The notes: generated from the sequence alone by a model not told the origin. 64,000 bases of DNA from Saccharothrix carnea (GCF_003014735.1 NZ_PYAX01000007.1:1-64000); one strand, 5' to 3'. Counted from the first letter of the stretch, positions 46,489 through 57,536 are shown. Program-made: numbers and translations.

Positions 46489-48735
46489 TTACGCGCCGTC
46501 GCCCTCGACCAGGGCGGCGGACGTGATGCGGTGCAGCGGGAACCGGCGCACCTCGCCGTAGCTGACGTCCACGCCCTCCAGCACGCCACCGCCCACGACC
46601 TGCGGCGTGATCACGCGGCGGGCGGCGGTGCCGTGGCCGTCCACGAAGTCGACCAGCACGCTGCGGCCCTCCCGCGCGGCACGTTGCAACAACGCCAGCG
46701 TCGCCGACGGTCCCGCGCCCAGGTGACCCGGCACGGACACCCGGGCACCGCCGGTGGTCGTCGCCGCGCGGTCGCCCGCCCGCACCAGCCGCACCAGCTC
46801 GCCCAGCTGCTCGTCCGACGCCGCACTCGGCGGCACCGGCCTGCGCCTGCCCTTGCCCGCGATCCGACGCCCGCTCGCCCGCAGGTCCAGCACGTGACCG
46901 TCCGGCCCCTCGGCGGCGGGCGCGAAACCGGCCGCCCGCAACCCGTCCAGCACCTCCGCCAGCGGCAGCGGGCTCACCAGCACGGTCGGCGCGATCTTGC
47001 GCAGCGCGAGCCGCTCCGCCGCCGCGTGCGACATCACCTCGGTGATCAGCACGGGGTCGTCGCAGCGCAGGAACGACCCGGCCGAACCGCCCCGCAACCT
47101 GCCGTGCTTGCGGGCGGCGTCGTCGATCAGGTACGTCAACGACTGCGGCACCGGCGTGCGCGACCGCGACCTGAACAGCTCGTGCAGGTCGGCGGCACTG
47201 CGCCCGGCGTCGAACGCCCGCCGCACCGACCCCTCCCGCACCCGGTAGACCGTGGCGCTGCCCGCCGACTCGACGTCCGCGACCAGCGCGATCTCGTCGG
47301 CCAGCTCCGGGTCCAGCCGGCCGGGCGCGACCACCGTCAGGTCCGCCTGCACCAGCACGTGGTCGACCGGCGCGGGCAACGCGTCACCGAGCCGTTTCGC
47401 CGCCGCGCCGGGCCCCTCGGTGAGCAGCGTGCGGCCCTGGGAGGTGATCGCGTTGTGCGCGAGCACACCGACCCGCGTGCCCTCCTCGACGGTCCAGCGC
47501 ACCAGCTCGTCCCGCAGCCGCCCGCCGCGCCGGGGCGCCCGCCACGCCAGCACGGCGGCCAGCTCGTCCGGGTCGGTGACGGCGGTGCCCGGCGCCAACG
47601 CGGCCAGCGCTTCGAGGATGCGCCTGCGGTCACGGGGGGCGCCGGGCCGGTTCAGCTCGGGCGCCAGCGGGTTGAGCAGCCGGTCGCGGTCGTCGCGCTG
47701 CCCGATCAGACCCGGCAGGCGCGGCAGGTCGAGCCACGCCTGGGCCAGCGTCGCCCACCGGTGCTCGGGCGCGGCGACCAGCCACGCGTCGGTCTGCGTG
47801 GTCGGCACCCACTCGGGTTCCAGGCCCTCGGTGTCGGCGACCAGGCCCGCGTTGACGACCAGCTCGACCAGCAGCGCCGCCCGGCGCTCGTCCACGTCGA
47901 GGTCCTTGGCGAGCTTGCGCAGCTCCCGCACACCGACACCGCCCGACCGCAGCACCGCCGGCGGGTCCTCCGACCAGCTCTTGAGCAGCGTCTCGACGTG
48001 CCGGGACAGCTCCAACGCCTCACCGCCGCCGGTGTGGTCGACGTCGGACAGGTCGCGGCGGAACGTGGTCAGCGGCGGTTCGGTGGTCTGGATCGCGCCG
48101 AGCGGCCGGTCACCCCGGACCTTCAGGCCGATCTCGCGGGGCAGCTCGACGGTCTGCGCGTCCCGCCGGACCAGCAGGCCGCGGGCGAGCAGCTTCTGGA
48201 TCGGGGTCTTGGCGTTGGCGAGGGAGACGACGTGCGCCGCGTCCTTCGTCTGCCCGACCGGCGGGCCCGCGGCGAGGGTCTGCAGGACGCGGTGCTCGTC
48301 CGGGTCGAGCGAGGTGAGGTCGGCGTCGGCGAGGCGCGGCAGGGACCGGCCGAGGCCGCAGGGGAACGGGTTGACCGCGTCACGGGTCGCCGGCGGGGTG
48401 GAGAGCGCGTGGTCGCCGCCCCACAGCAGGGCACGGGCGCGCAGCCTGTCCAGGGCCGGGCCGATGTCGGTCGCGCCGAACAGTTCCTGCACGGCACTCC
48501 GGCGGACCGGTGCGAGGTCGGCGTCCAGCACGAGCAGCGCTTCGAGGACCGTGAGGGTCAGGGTGTCGAGGTCTTCACAGGCCCGCGCCACGGACGCCCG
48601 CGACCCGATGCGGGTGGCGAGCACGGTCGTGTCCGCCGGCGGGGGCGTGGCCAGGTCCGGCCGGGCGCGCAGCAGAGCCACGAGCGCGGAGTCGTCCTGC
48701 GCCCGCAGCCACTCGGCGAGGGTCGTGCCGGACAT
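46489..48735 (-). CDS. Helicase-associated (XPB/Ssl2-like N-terminal) protein
   Basis: A 748-residue protein like Rv0862c. It is built of winged-helix-like repeats (FGATDIGPALDRLRARALLWGG, VGVRELRKLAKDLDVDERRAALLVELV) and a helicase-associated domain (VDHVLVQADLTVVAPGRLDPELADEI) related to the XPB damage-recognition part. The C-terminus resembles a WYL-type sensor domain (LALLQRAAREGRSVLVDFVDG). It has no P-loop and so no helicase activity of its own. ATG 48735 is chosen, with GTG 48744 as an alternative. In mycobacteria it neighbours XPB; here 10 kb separate them. Confidence 0.85.
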   Translation of the reverse strand: MSGTTLAEWLRAQDDSALVALLRARPDLATPPPADTTVLATRIGSRASVARACEDLDTLTLTVLEALLVLDADLAPVRRSAVQELFGATDIGPALDRLRARALLWGGDHALSTPPATRDAVNPFPCGLGRSLPRLADADLTSLDPDEHRVLQTLAAGPPVGQTKDAAHVVSLANAKTPIQKLLARGLLVRRDAQTVELPREIGLKVRGDRPLGAIQTTEPPLTTFRRDLSDVDHTGGGEALELSRHVETLLKSWSEDPPAVLRSGGVGVRELRKLAKDLDVDERRAALLVELVVNAGLVADTEGLEPEWVPTTQTDAWLVAAPEHRWATLAQAWLDLPRLPGLIGQRDDRDRLLNPLAPELNRPGAPRDRRRILEALAALAPGTAVTDPDELAAVLAWRAPRRGGRLRDELVRWTVEEGTRVGVLAHNAITSQGRTLLTEGPGAAAKRLGDALPAPVDHVLVQADLTVVAPGRLDPELADEIALVADVESAGSATVYRVREGSVRRAFDAGRSAADLHELFRSRSRTPVPQSLTYLIDDAARKHGRLRGGSAGSFLRCDDPVLITEVMSHAAAERLALRKIAPTVLVSPLPLAEVLDGLRAAGFAPAAEGPDGHVLDLRASGRRIAGKGRRRPVPPSAASDEQLGELVRLVRAGDRAATTTGGARVSVPGHLGAGPSATLALLQRAAREGRSVLVDFVDGHGTAARRVITPQVVGGGVLEGVDVSYGEVRRFPLHRITSAALVEGDGA

Positions 48736-48845
48736 CCCCACCACGGTATATGCCGACTGCCGGCGACGGGCTGACCAGCCCCCGAAACCCCACCGCCGGC
48801 CGCCGGGGACGTGGCTCTGTCTTCAGGCCTCCGGGGCGCGCGCCG

Positions 48846-49424
48846 TCACCGGTCGTCCTCGGGCCTGGTCGTCGGCTCGGACGGCCAGGCGTCGCGTTCG
48901 ACCAAGTGCAGGACAAGGGCGGCGATGTTCCAGGCGTCGTCGGCGCGGGAGTGGTGCCTGCCCTCCAGCGGTAGTCCCGCGATCTCCAGTGCCTGCGCCA
49001 TCCCCGGCCGTTTGCGCAGGCCGTGCGCCTGTGTGAAGACCAGTTTCGCGTTCCAGTGCCGTCGCCCGAACGGATAAGGCACGCCCGTCGCCTGGCACTG
49101 CCGCCTGAACTGCTTGCGGTCGTAGTCGCCCCAGCTCGCCCAAGGGCGCGAGCCCGCCTGGTGCTCGACGGCCAGCAGTCGGCAAGCCTCGGCGAAGTCC
49201 ACGCCGCCGTCCACCTCCGCCTGCGTCAACCCGGTCAGCTCCGTGCAGAACGGGCTGACGGTCGAACGTCGTGGCCGGACCAGGATGCGGTGTTTGGTGA
49301 CTCGTTCGCCGGTCGTCAGGGAGACCGAGGTCAGGCCGATCTCGATGATCTCGTTCACCTGACCGGGCGGTGGTTGGCCCTCCCAGCACGTCGCCTCGAC
49401 GTCGACCACGTTCAGCAGCTCCAC
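48846..49424 (-). CDS. DEDDh 3'-5' exonuclease
   Basis: A 192-residue RNase H-fold exonuclease. Exo I is NVVDVEATCW (Asp-x-Glu), Exo II lies in WASWGDYDRKQF, and Exo III HHSRADDAWNIAAL has the His and Asp of the DEDDh class, close to the KapD/ERI-1 group. The substrate (DNA or RNA) is unknown. GTG 49424 is preferred over GTG 49430 because a TAGCCT box lies 7 nt before it. It diverges from the small conserved gene at 49549. Confidence 0.83.
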   Translation of the reverse strand: MELLNVVDVEATCWEGQPPPGQVNEIIEIGLTSVSLTTGERVTKHRILVRPRRSTVSPFCTELTGLTQAEVDGGVDFAEACRLLAVEHQAGSRPWASWGDYDRKQFRRQCQATGVPYPFGRRHWNAKLVFTQAHGLRKRPGMAQALEIAGLPLEGRHHSRADDAWNIAALVLHLVERDAWPSEPTTRPEDDR

Positions 49425-49431
49425 CCGCACG

Positions 49432-49437
49432 AGGCTA
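49432..49437 (-). promoter_or_regulatory. Probable leaderless -10 box (TAGCCT) of the exonuclease gene
   Basis: Minus-strand TAGCCT, 7 nt before GTG 49424, with no ribosome-binding site. Confidence 0.5.
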
Positions 49438-49548
49438 CGGATCACACCCGTGACGTGGCTCTCGCATTTCCCCGCCGACCACCCCGGGCCCCCACCAGCG
49501 CGGATGAGGCACACTTGTCCCCGACGAAGGCACCACCGAGGAGGAACC

Positions 49549-49734
49549 GTGGCCAAGGCCCGCCCCGAGCGCATCGACCCGCACTGGCCGGAGCCGCCCG
49601 CCGACGGCAAGTACGCGGTGTCCGAGCTGGCCAGCGACGTGCAGGGCGCGTTGTCCCCGTTCGGCAAGGTCACCTTCCCGCTGCCGGTCGAGGAGCTGGG
49701 CTACCACCACCCCGTGACCGAGATCAACCGCTAG
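49549..49734 (+). CDS. Small conserved actinobacterial protein
   Basis: A 61-residue protein of unknown function beginning VAKARPERIDPHWPEPPADGK and ending PVEELGYHHPVTEINR, hydrophilic with no membrane segment. GAGGAGGAACC before GTG 49549, good codon use and a terminator hairpin after it support a real gene. By position it may correspond to Rv0863; I cannot verify the similarity. Confidence 0.72.
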   Translation: MAKARPERIDPHWPEPPADGKYAVSELASDVQGALSPFGKVTFPLPVEELGYHHPVTEINR

Positions 49735-49737
49735 GCG

Positions 49738-49772
49738 CGGACGCGCGCGGCCGTCGAGCCGCGCGCGTTCCG
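49738..49772 (+). terminator. Hairpin after the small conserved gene
   Basis: GGACGCGCGCGGC pairs with GCCGCGCGCGTTCC (one bulge) around a 6-nt loop, directly after the stop codon. Confidence 0.65.
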
Positions 49773-49829
49773 TATATCTGTGCGGACTACGCTCGAAACC
49801 TCTTGAGCTGTGCTGTTCTGGGAGGTTCG

Positions 49830-51218
<1,389 letters not shown>

Positions 51219-51273
51219 CTCGACCTCCAGGCGACCGAGCCGCCGTCAGCGGAGCAGCGGCAATAATTGCCGT

Positions 51274-51747
51274 ATGAGCAACCAGTTCACCCATCTGGAC
51301 GCCGCGGGCGCGGCACGCATGGTCGACGTGTCCGAGAAGGAGTCGACCACGCGCACGGCGGTGGCGTCGGGCGTCTTGCGCACGACGCACGAAGTGGTGG
51401 CGTTGCTGGGCAGCGACGGCCTGCCGAAGGGCGACGCGCTGGCCACGGCCCGCATCGCGGGGATCATGGCGGCCAAGCGGACGTGGGAGCTGGTGCCCCT
51501 GTGTCACCCGATCGCGTTGTCGGGGGTGAAGGTGGACCTCGCGCTGGGTGACGCCGAGGTGCGCATCACCGCGACCGTCCGCACCACCGACCGCACGGGC
51601 GTGGAGATGGAGGCGTTGACGGCCGTGTCGGTGGCCGGGCTCACGCTGCACGACATGGTGAAGGCGGTCGACCCGGCGGCGTCGCTGGACGCGGTGCGGG
51701 TCGAGCGCAAGGAAGGCGGCAAGACCGGCCTGTGGGAGCGCCCGTGA
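51274..51747 (+). CDS. moaC: Cyclic pyranopterin monophosphate synthase MoaC
   Basis: A 157-residue enzyme that, with MoaA, converts GTP to cyclic pyranopterin monophosphate. Family segments [52 protein letters not shown] and KAVDP are all present. An AT-rich AATAAT lies 6 nt before ATG 51274, so this start may also be leaderless. It overlaps the next gene (GTGA): a moaC-mog-moaE operon, as in Rv0864-Rv0866. Confidence 0.95.
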   Translation: MSNQFTHLDAAGAARMVDVSEKESTTRTAVASGVLRTTHEVVALLGSDGLPKGDALATARIAGIMAAKRTWELVPLCHPIALSGVKVDLALGDAEVRITATVRTTDRTGVEMEALTAVSVAGLTLHDMVKAVDPAASLDAVRVERKEGGKTGLWERP

Positions 51748-52217
51748 AGGCGGCCAGGGTCGTCACGGCGTCGAACCGGGCCTCGGCGGGCGTCTACGCC
51801 GACCGCGGCGGGCCGATCATCGTGGACTGGCTGCGCGAGCGCGGCTACGACGTACCCGAACCGGTGGTGGTGCCGGACGGCGAGCCGGTGGCCGAGGCGC
51901 TGCGGGTGGCCGTGGCGGACGGTGTCGCGGTCGTCATCACGACCGGTGGCACGGGCATCAGCCCCACCGACCGCACGCCCGAGGCGACCAGGTCGGTGCT
52001 GGACTTCGAGGTGCCGGGCGTGGCCGACGCCATCCGCATGTCAGGCTGGCCACGTGTGCCCGCGGCCGTGCTGTCGCGCGGGGTGGCGGGGGTCGCGGGC
52101 CGCACGCTCGTGGTGAACCTGCCCGGCTCGACCGGCGGGGTGCGCGACGGGCTGGACGTGCTCGCGACCGTGCTGGAGCACGCCGTCGACCAGGTGTCCG
52201 GAGGTGACCACGCATGA
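51744..52217 (+). CDS. mog: Molybdopterin adenylyltransferase (MogA/MoaB family)
   Basis: A 157-residue MogA/MoaB-type protein that adenylylates molybdopterin before MoeA inserts molybdate. The MPT-binding motif TTGGTGISPTDRTPEAT and the NLPGST segment are intact. GTG 51744 overlaps the moaC stop; its own stop overlaps moaE. Confidence 0.93.
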   Translation: MKAARVVTASNRASAGVYADRGGPIIVDWLRERGYDVPEPVVVPDGEPVAEALRVAVADGVAVVITTGGTGISPTDRTPEATRSVLDFEVPGVADAIRMSGWPRVPAAVLSRGVAGVAGRTLVVNLPGSTGGVRDGLDVLATVLEHAVDQVSGGDHA

Positions 52218-52639
52218 CCGAGGTGCTGCGGGCGACCGTCAGCGATCAGCCGCTGTCCGTGGACGAGCACGCCAAGCTGGTGGAGCACGCGGCGGCGGGC
52301 GCGGTGGTGACGTTCGCCGGGGTGGTGCGCGACCACGACCACGGGCGATCGGTGCGCGAACTGGAGTACGTCGGGCACCCGACGGCCGCCGGAGTGGTGG
52401 CCGAGGTGGTGGCGGACGTGGTGGGCCGGTTCGAGGGCGTGCGCGCCGTCGCCGTGTCGCACCGGGTCGGTCAGCTGGCGATCGGGGACGTGGCGCTGGC
52501 GTGCGCGGTGTCCGCCGAGCACCGGGGTGAGGCGTTCGCGGTGTGCTCGGAACTCGTCGACGAGGTGAAGCGGCGGCTGCCCGTGTGGAAGCGGCAGGTC
52601 TTCAGCGACGGCACCGACGAGTGGGTCAACATGCCCTGA
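52214..52639 (+). CDS. moaE: Molybdopterin synthase catalytic subunit MoaE
   Basis: A 141-residue large subunit of molybdopterin synthase. Visible: AGAVVTFAGVVRDHDHG (binding of the MoaD tail and substrate), LEYVGHPTA, SHRVGQLAIGD, and the catalytic-lysine region VDEVKRRLPVWKRQ. It works with MoaD (54036-53782). It overlaps mog by 4 nt and is closed by the terminator at 52673. Confidence 0.95.
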   Translation: MTEVLRATVSDQPLSVDEHAKLVEHAAAGAVVTFAGVVRDHDHGRSVRELEYVGHPTAAGVVAEVVADVVGRFEGVRAVAVSHRVGQLAIGDVALACAVSAEHRGEAFAVCSELVDEVKRRLPVWKRQVFSDGTDEWVNMP

Positions 52640-52672
52640 CCAGGGCCTTCGGCACTACGCCGGGGAACGGGT

Positions 52673-52712
52673 CGGGACCCCGGACCGCCGAGGGGGGCGG
52701 TCCGAGGTCCCG
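52673..52712 (+). terminator. Terminator of moaC-mog-moaE
   Basis: Long stem CGGGACC(CC)GGACCGCC / GGCGGTCC(GA)GGTCCCG with a small internal loop and a short apical loop, between convergent moaE and rpfA. It may serve both strands. Confidence 0.75.
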
Positions 52713-52746
52713 GTTCCGTCGTGCACCGACTCGCGCCGGCCACAAG

Positions 52747-53636
<890 letters not shown>

Positions 53637-53738
53637 GTAACGCGACAGAGTGACTCCCCGACTGCCCTGTTTAGCCAGCTCAGAGCACCGTTATCGGTCT
53701 GTTTCCGTTCCGAGATTCGTCGAGATCAATCACCGTAA

Positions 53739-53754
53739 GTGAGGTTTACCTCAC
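53739..53754. promoter_or_regulatory. Operator-like palindrome GTGAGGT-TT-ACCTCAC
   Basis: A 7-bp perfect inverted repeat with a 2-bp centre in locally AT-rich DNA between the moaD stop and the rpfA upstream region. The tiny centre makes it more like a protein-binding site than a terminator. The regulator is unknown. Confidence 0.5.
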
Positions 53755-53781
53755 GTATTAACCCGCATGAGTGGAGAAGCG

Positions 53782-54036
53782 TCAGCCACCGGCGAAGGGG
53801 GGCAACACGTCCAGTTGCGCCCCGGATGACACTGCCGTGTCATGATCGCGCACGGCCACGCCGTCGAGCAGGAAGCTGCACGCGGGCAGCACGCGGGCCA
53901 CCTTCGCGCCGTGCCGGCCCCGCACCGCGTCGATCGCGGCGCCCACCGTGGTCGCGTCACCGGGCAGCTCGAAGCTCTCGTCGGACAGCCCCACCGCCGC
54001 CCGCGCGCCCGCGAAGTACCGCACCGTCAGCCGCAC
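53782..54036 (-). CDS. moaD: Molybdopterin synthase sulfur-carrier subunit MoaD
   Basis: An 84-residue ubiquitin-like protein ending in Gly-Gly (LDVLPPFAGG), which becomes a thiocarboxylate and donates sulfur to molybdopterin through MoaE. GTG 54036 lies one base after the moaA stop, so moaA-moaD are coupled, as in Rv0869c-Rv0868c. Confidence 0.93.
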   Translation of the reverse strand: MRLTVRYFAGARAAVGLSDESFELPGDATTVGAAIDAVRGRHGAKVARVLPACSFLLDGVAVRDHDTAVSSGAQLDVLPPFAGG

Positions 54037-54037
54037 C

Positions 54038-55096
54038 TCACCCTCCGATCGCGCTCATGGGCCGGTCCGGCTGGCTGAACCCGGCCGAGTCGATGCCGTG
54101 CCCGGCGGCCTTCACCCACGCGTTGCCGCGCCACACCCCCGCGACGTCCTCGTCCGACGCGCCACCGCGCAGCAACGCCCGCAGGTCCGTCTCCGACCGG
54201 CTGAACAGGCAGTTCCGCACCTGGCCGTCCGCGGTGAGCCTGGTCCGGTCGCACGCCGCGCAGAACGGCCGCGTCACCGACGCGATCACGCCCACCACCG
54301 CCGGGCCGCCGTCCACCAGCCACCGCTCGGCGGGCGCGCCACCCCGGTCGCCCGGCTCGGGCGTCAGGGTGAACTCGGTGCGCAGGGACGCCAGGATCTC
54401 CTCGGCGGTCACCATCTCGTCGCGGTCCCAGCCGTGCTGCGGGTCCAGCGGCATCTGCTCGATGAACCGCAGCTGGTAGCCGTGCGCCAGGCAGTGGCGC
54501 AGCAGCGGCACGGCCTCGTCCTCGTTCACGCCGCGCATCAGCACCGTGTTCACCTTGACCGGCGCCAACCCGGCCTCGCGCGCGGCGGCCAGGCCCGCGA
54601 ACACGTCGGCCAGCCGGTCGCGCCGGGTGAGCCGGAGGAAGCGCGCCGGGTCGAGGGTGTCGAGCGAGACGTTCACCCGGTCGAGTCCCGCGGCCACCAG
54701 GCCCGCGGCGCGCTTGGCCAAGGTCAACCCGTTCGTGGTCATCGAGACCTTCGGGCGGGGGTCCAGGGCCGCGGTCGCCGCGATCACGTCGTCCAGCCCG
54801 GGCCGCAGCAGCGGCTCGCCGCCGGTGAACCTGACGTCGGTCACGCCGAGCATGGTCACCGCGATGCGGATCAGCCGGACGAGCTCGTCGTCGGAGAGCA
54901 GGTCGGGCTTCGGCAGCCAGTCCAGGCCCTCGGCGGGCATGCAGTAGGTGCAGCGGAGGTTGCAGCGGTCGGTCAACGACACGCGCAGGTCGGTGGCGAC
55001 CCGGCCGAACCGGTCCACCAGCAGCGGTGAACCCGGTCGTTCGGAGGTGTCCGGGTTGCCGCGCACAACGGGTAGCCCCAACTCGACAGCTGTCAC
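54038..55096 (-). CDS. moaA: GTP 3',8-cyclase MoaA (radical SAM)
   Basis: A 352-residue radical-SAM enzyme that starts Moco synthesis from GTP. The SAM cluster motif is CNLRCTYC (about residues 45-52), with GGEP after it; the C-terminal second cluster uses FCAACDRTRLT and NCLFS. The very C-terminus is Ile-Gly-Gly; MoaA normally ends in Gly-Gly, needed for activity. GTG 55096. With moaC/mog/moaE/moaD and moeA the window holds most of the Moco pathway. Confidence 0.95.
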   Translation of the reverse strand: MTAVELGLPVVRGNPDTSERPGSPLLVDRFGRVATDLRVSLTDRCNLRCTYCMPAEGLDWLPKPDLLSDDELVRLIRIAVTMLGVTDVRFTGGEPLLRPGLDDVIAATAALDPRPKVSMTTNGLTLAKRAAGLVAAGLDRVNVSLDTLDPARFLRLTRRDRLADVFAGLAAAREAGLAPVKVNTVLMRGVNEDEAVPLLRHCLAHGYQLRFIEQMPLDPQHGWDRDEMVTAEEILASLRTEFTLTPEPGDRGGAPAERWLVDGGPAVVGVIASVTRPFCAACDRTRLTADGQVRNCLFSRSETDLRALLRGGASDEDVAGVWRGNAWVKAAGHGIDSAGFSQPDRPMSAIGG

Positions 55097-55199
55097 CCCT
55101 GCCAGGGTAATCGGCTCACACTTGTGGGTGCTGAGGGAAATGGGGGACGGCGGCGCGTGGCGAGTCGGACGAGGATGCCGGACCCGTGCGCCGGAACGC

Positions 55200-55205
55200 T
55201 AAATT
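55200..55205 (+). promoter_or_regulatory. Probable leaderless -10 box (TAAATT) of the MarR gene
   Basis: TAAATT, 6 nt before ATG 55212, with no ribosome-binding site. Confidence 0.5.
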
Positions 55206-55211
55206 GCCGTC

Positions 55212-55676
55212 ATGACCAGTGAGCACGAGGTGCCCGCGGACGTGCTGGAGCGGTTCAGCGTCTACGCGCGGGAGTCGAGCGCGCTCACCGTCATGTTCCA
55301 CACGCGCGTGGCGGAGCGGATGGGCCTGTCGCCCACCGACGAGAAGTGCCTCGACCTGGCCCTGCGCGCGGACGGCCCGATCACGGCCGGCCGGATCGCC
55401 GAGCTGTCGGGGCTGTCCACCGGCGCGGTGACCGGCGTGATCGACCGGCTGGAACGTGCCGGGTACGTGCGGCGGGTGCGCGACCCGCACGACCGGCGGA
55501 AGGTGCTGGTCGAGGTGACCGTGGGCGACGAGAGCCGGTTCAGCGACCTGTTCGCCGGCGCGCAGGAGACGTTGCGCGAGGTGCTGTCGCGCTTCACCCC
55601 GGAGGAGCGTGACGTGCTGGAACGCTACAACCAGCTGCTCATCGAAACGTTCCGGCGGCGCGTGATCGAGGCCTGA
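55212..55676 (+). CDS. MarR family transcriptional regulator
   Basis: A 154-residue winged-helix regulator. Helix-turn-helix in TAGRIAELSGLSTGAVTGVIDRLERAGYVRR with the wing DPHDRRKVLVEVT. Flanking helices would form the dimer. Such regulators respond to phenolics, oxidants or antibiotics; the ligand here is unknown. It stands 9 bp upstream of the HAD phosphatase gene and may control both. Confidence 0.88.
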   Translation: MTSEHEVPADVLERFSVYARESSALTVMFHTRVAERMGLSPTDEKCLDLALRADGPITAGRIAELSGLSTGAVTGVIDRLERAGYVRRVRDPHDRRKVLVEVTVGDESRFSDLFAGAQETLREVLSRFTPEERDVLERYNQLLIETFRRRVIEA

Positions 55677-55685
55677 GCCGGCAGC

Positions 55686-56501
55686 ATGTCCGCCATGGCC
55701 GCTCAGTGGAACTACCTGATGGACATGGACGGCGTGCTCGTGCACGAGGAGCACCCGATCCCGGGGTCGAGCGAGTTCGTCGCCGAACTGACCGCGAACG
55801 ACATCCCGTTCATGGTGCTCACGAACAACTCCATCTACACCCAGCGCGACCTGCGGGCCAGGCTGTCCCGCACGGGCCTGGAGGTGCCGGAGGCCGCGAT
55901 CTGGACCTCCGCCCTGGCCACCGCGAAGTTCCTCGACTCGCAGCGGCCGGGCGGCTCGGCGTTCGTGATCGGCGAAGCGGGCCTGACCACGGCGCTGCAC
56001 GAGATCGGGTACGTGCTGACCGACCGCGACCCGGACTACGTGGTGCTCGGCGAGACCCGCACCTACAGCTTCACCGCGATCACCAAGGCGATCCGGCTGG
56101 TGGAGGAGGGCGCGCGGTTCATCGCGACCAACCCGGACGCGACCGGCCCGTCCCGCGAGGGGTCGCTGCCCGCCACCGGCTCGATCGCCGCGCTGATCGA
56201 ACGCGCCACCGGCCGCGCCCCTTATTACGTGGGCAAGCCGAACCCGTTGATGATGCGGTCGGCGCTGCGCGCGATCGGCGCGCACTCGGAGAACACGCTG
56301 ATGATCGGCGACCGGATGGACACCGACGTGCGGTCCGGCCTGGAGGCGGGGCTGCGCACGATCCTGGTGCTCACCGGCATCTCGGCGGAGTCGACGGCCG
56401 AGCTGTACCCGTACCGGCCGACGCGGGTGGTGAAGTCGATCGCGGACCTGGTCGGCCACTCGGCCGACCCGTTCCCGGACGAGCTGCCGGAGCAGGGCTG
56501 A
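55686..56501 (+). CDS. NagD-like HAD-IIA phosphatase
   Basis: A 271-residue HAD-superfamily IIA phosphatase. Motif I is LMDMDGVL (about residues 11-18), motif II VLTNNS, motif III Lys in YVGKPNPLMM, motif IV IGDRMDTDVRSG. NagD-type enzymes dephosphorylate nucleotides and sugar phosphates. ATG 55695 is an alternative start. It follows the MarR gene closely. Confidence 0.88.
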   Translation: MSAMAAQWNYLMDMDGVLVHEEHPIPGSSEFVAELTANDIPFMVLTNNSIYTQRDLRARLSRTGLEVPEAAIWTSALATAKFLDSQRPGGSAFVIGEAGLTTALHEIGYVLTDRDPDYVVLGETRTYSFTAITKAIRLVEEGARFIATNPDATGPSREGSLPATGSIAALIERATGRAPYYVGKPNPLMMRSALRAIGAHSENTLMIGDRMDTDVRSGLEAGLRTILVLTGISAESTAELYPYRPTRVVKSIADLVGHSADPFPDELPEQG

Positions 56502-56536
56502 CCTGCGGCGACGCTGGAATTGTCGGTGGTCGGCGC

Positions 56537-56542
56537 TAACGT
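56537..56542 (+). promoter_or_regulatory. Probable leaderless -10 box (TAACGT)
   Basis: TAACGT, 8 nt before ATG 56551. Confidence 0.4.
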
Positions 56543-56550
56543 GGCCGGCC

Positions 56551-57288
56551 ATGGGCATCAATCACCTGGCGGTCGTCGAGGAGTTCAGCGGGTCCTTCAC
56601 CGAGGCGGTGGCGGGCCACCTCGGTGCGCCGGTGCCCAGCTGTCCGGGGTGGACGGTGGACGACCTGGTGGCGCACCTGGCGGAGGTGCAGGCGTGGTGG
56701 ACCGCGGTCGTGCTGGCGAAGGGCGCGTACCCGGACGAGGAGGCGGCGCGGCGGGCCGCCGACACCGGGCCGGACCGGGTCGAGGGCTGGCGGGAGATCA
56801 GCGCCCGGTACGTCGCCGTGCACGAGGAGTACGTGCGCGGCGCGGGGCCGGACGCCCCGGTGTGGGTGTGGTGGAACGACGAGGAGCGCGACACGGCGGC
56901 GGCCCTGGCGTCACGGCAGGCGCACGAGGCGGTCGTGCACTGCTGGGACGCGTGGCTGGCCGCGGGCGCGGTCGGGTCGATCCCTGCCGAGCTGGCGGTG
57001 GACGGGGTCGAGGAGTTCCTCGGGCGCTTCCTCTACGGCAAGGCGTGGGAGGGCGGGCGCGCGGTGCTGGAGTTGGCGGCGACCGACACCGGCACCACGT
57101 GGTTCGTGGGCACGGACGGGTCGGTGGGTCCGGCGCGGCTCGCCGGGGGTGCGGCGGACGCCCGGGTCACCGGCACGGCCGAGGAGCTGTACCTGCTGCT
57201 GTGGCGGCGGGTGGGGTTGGGGGAGGTGAGGGTGAGCGGCGACCGCGCGAAGGCGGAGGCGTTGATCGCGTGGCCCAGCCTGAAGTGA
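56551..57288 (+). CDS. Mycothiol-dependent maleylpyruvate isomerase-family enzyme
   Basis: A 245-residue protein of the MDMPI/DinB-like fold. The N-terminal metal-binding domain begins HLAVVEEFSGSFTEAVAGHL, with VPSCPGWTVDDLVAHLAEVQ and RQAHEAVVHCWDAW supplying the His and Glu ligands. The C-terminal MDMPI_C domain includes ARVTGTAEELYLLLWRR. The family uses mycothiol as thiol cofactor; the real substrate is unknown. This supports an actinobacterial host. Confidence 0.85.
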   Translation: MGINHLAVVEEFSGSFTEAVAGHLGAPVPSCPGWTVDDLVAHLAEVQAWWTAVVLAKGAYPDEEAARRAADTGPDRVEGWREISARYVAVHEEYVRGAGPDAPVWVWWNDEERDTAAALASRQAHEAVVHCWDAWLAAGAVGSIPAELAVDGVEEFLGRFLYGKAWEGGRAVLELAATDTGTTWFVGTDGSVGPARLAGGAADARVTGTAEELYLLLWRRVGLGEVRVSGDRAKAEALIAWPSLK

Positions 57289-57320
57289 GGGGGGAGCCGG
57301 TGGTCTCGGAGGAGGGTGGC

Positions 57321-57347
57321 CGGTAGCCGGTAGCCGGTAGCCGGTAG
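57321..57347. repeat. GGTAGCC microsatellite
   Basis: Nearly four copies of the 7-bp unit GGTAGCC, followed by GTGGCCGGT-type repeats, in the 255-bp gap after the mycothiol-dependent enzyme gene. The gap is G-rich on the plus strand and shows no gene. Confidence 0.75.
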
Positions 57348-57530
57348 CGGTGGCCGGTGGTGGTGGCCGGTGGTGGCGTGCTGGTGTCGGTGGGGCGTGC
57401 CGGCGGGATGGGTCGCGGGGCGGCTTTCGTCACGGCGAACGAGCCCGAACTCACCCCGGTGGGTGAGGTGTGGCGGTGGCGGGCGGGGCGGGCGCTGATC
57501 GACTTTTGCGCACCACACCCCCGAGTCGCT

Positions 57531-57536
57531 TATCGT
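57531..57536 (+). promoter_or_regulatory. Probable leaderless -10 box (TATCGT)
   Basis: TATCGT, 7 nt before GTG 57544, with no ribosome-binding site. Confidence 0.5.

Noticed and set aside
53686-53698. CACCGTTATCGGT as a third copy of the three-block segment
   Set aside because: Only this 13-nt piece matches copy A; neither of the other two blocks is nearby, so a chance match is likely.
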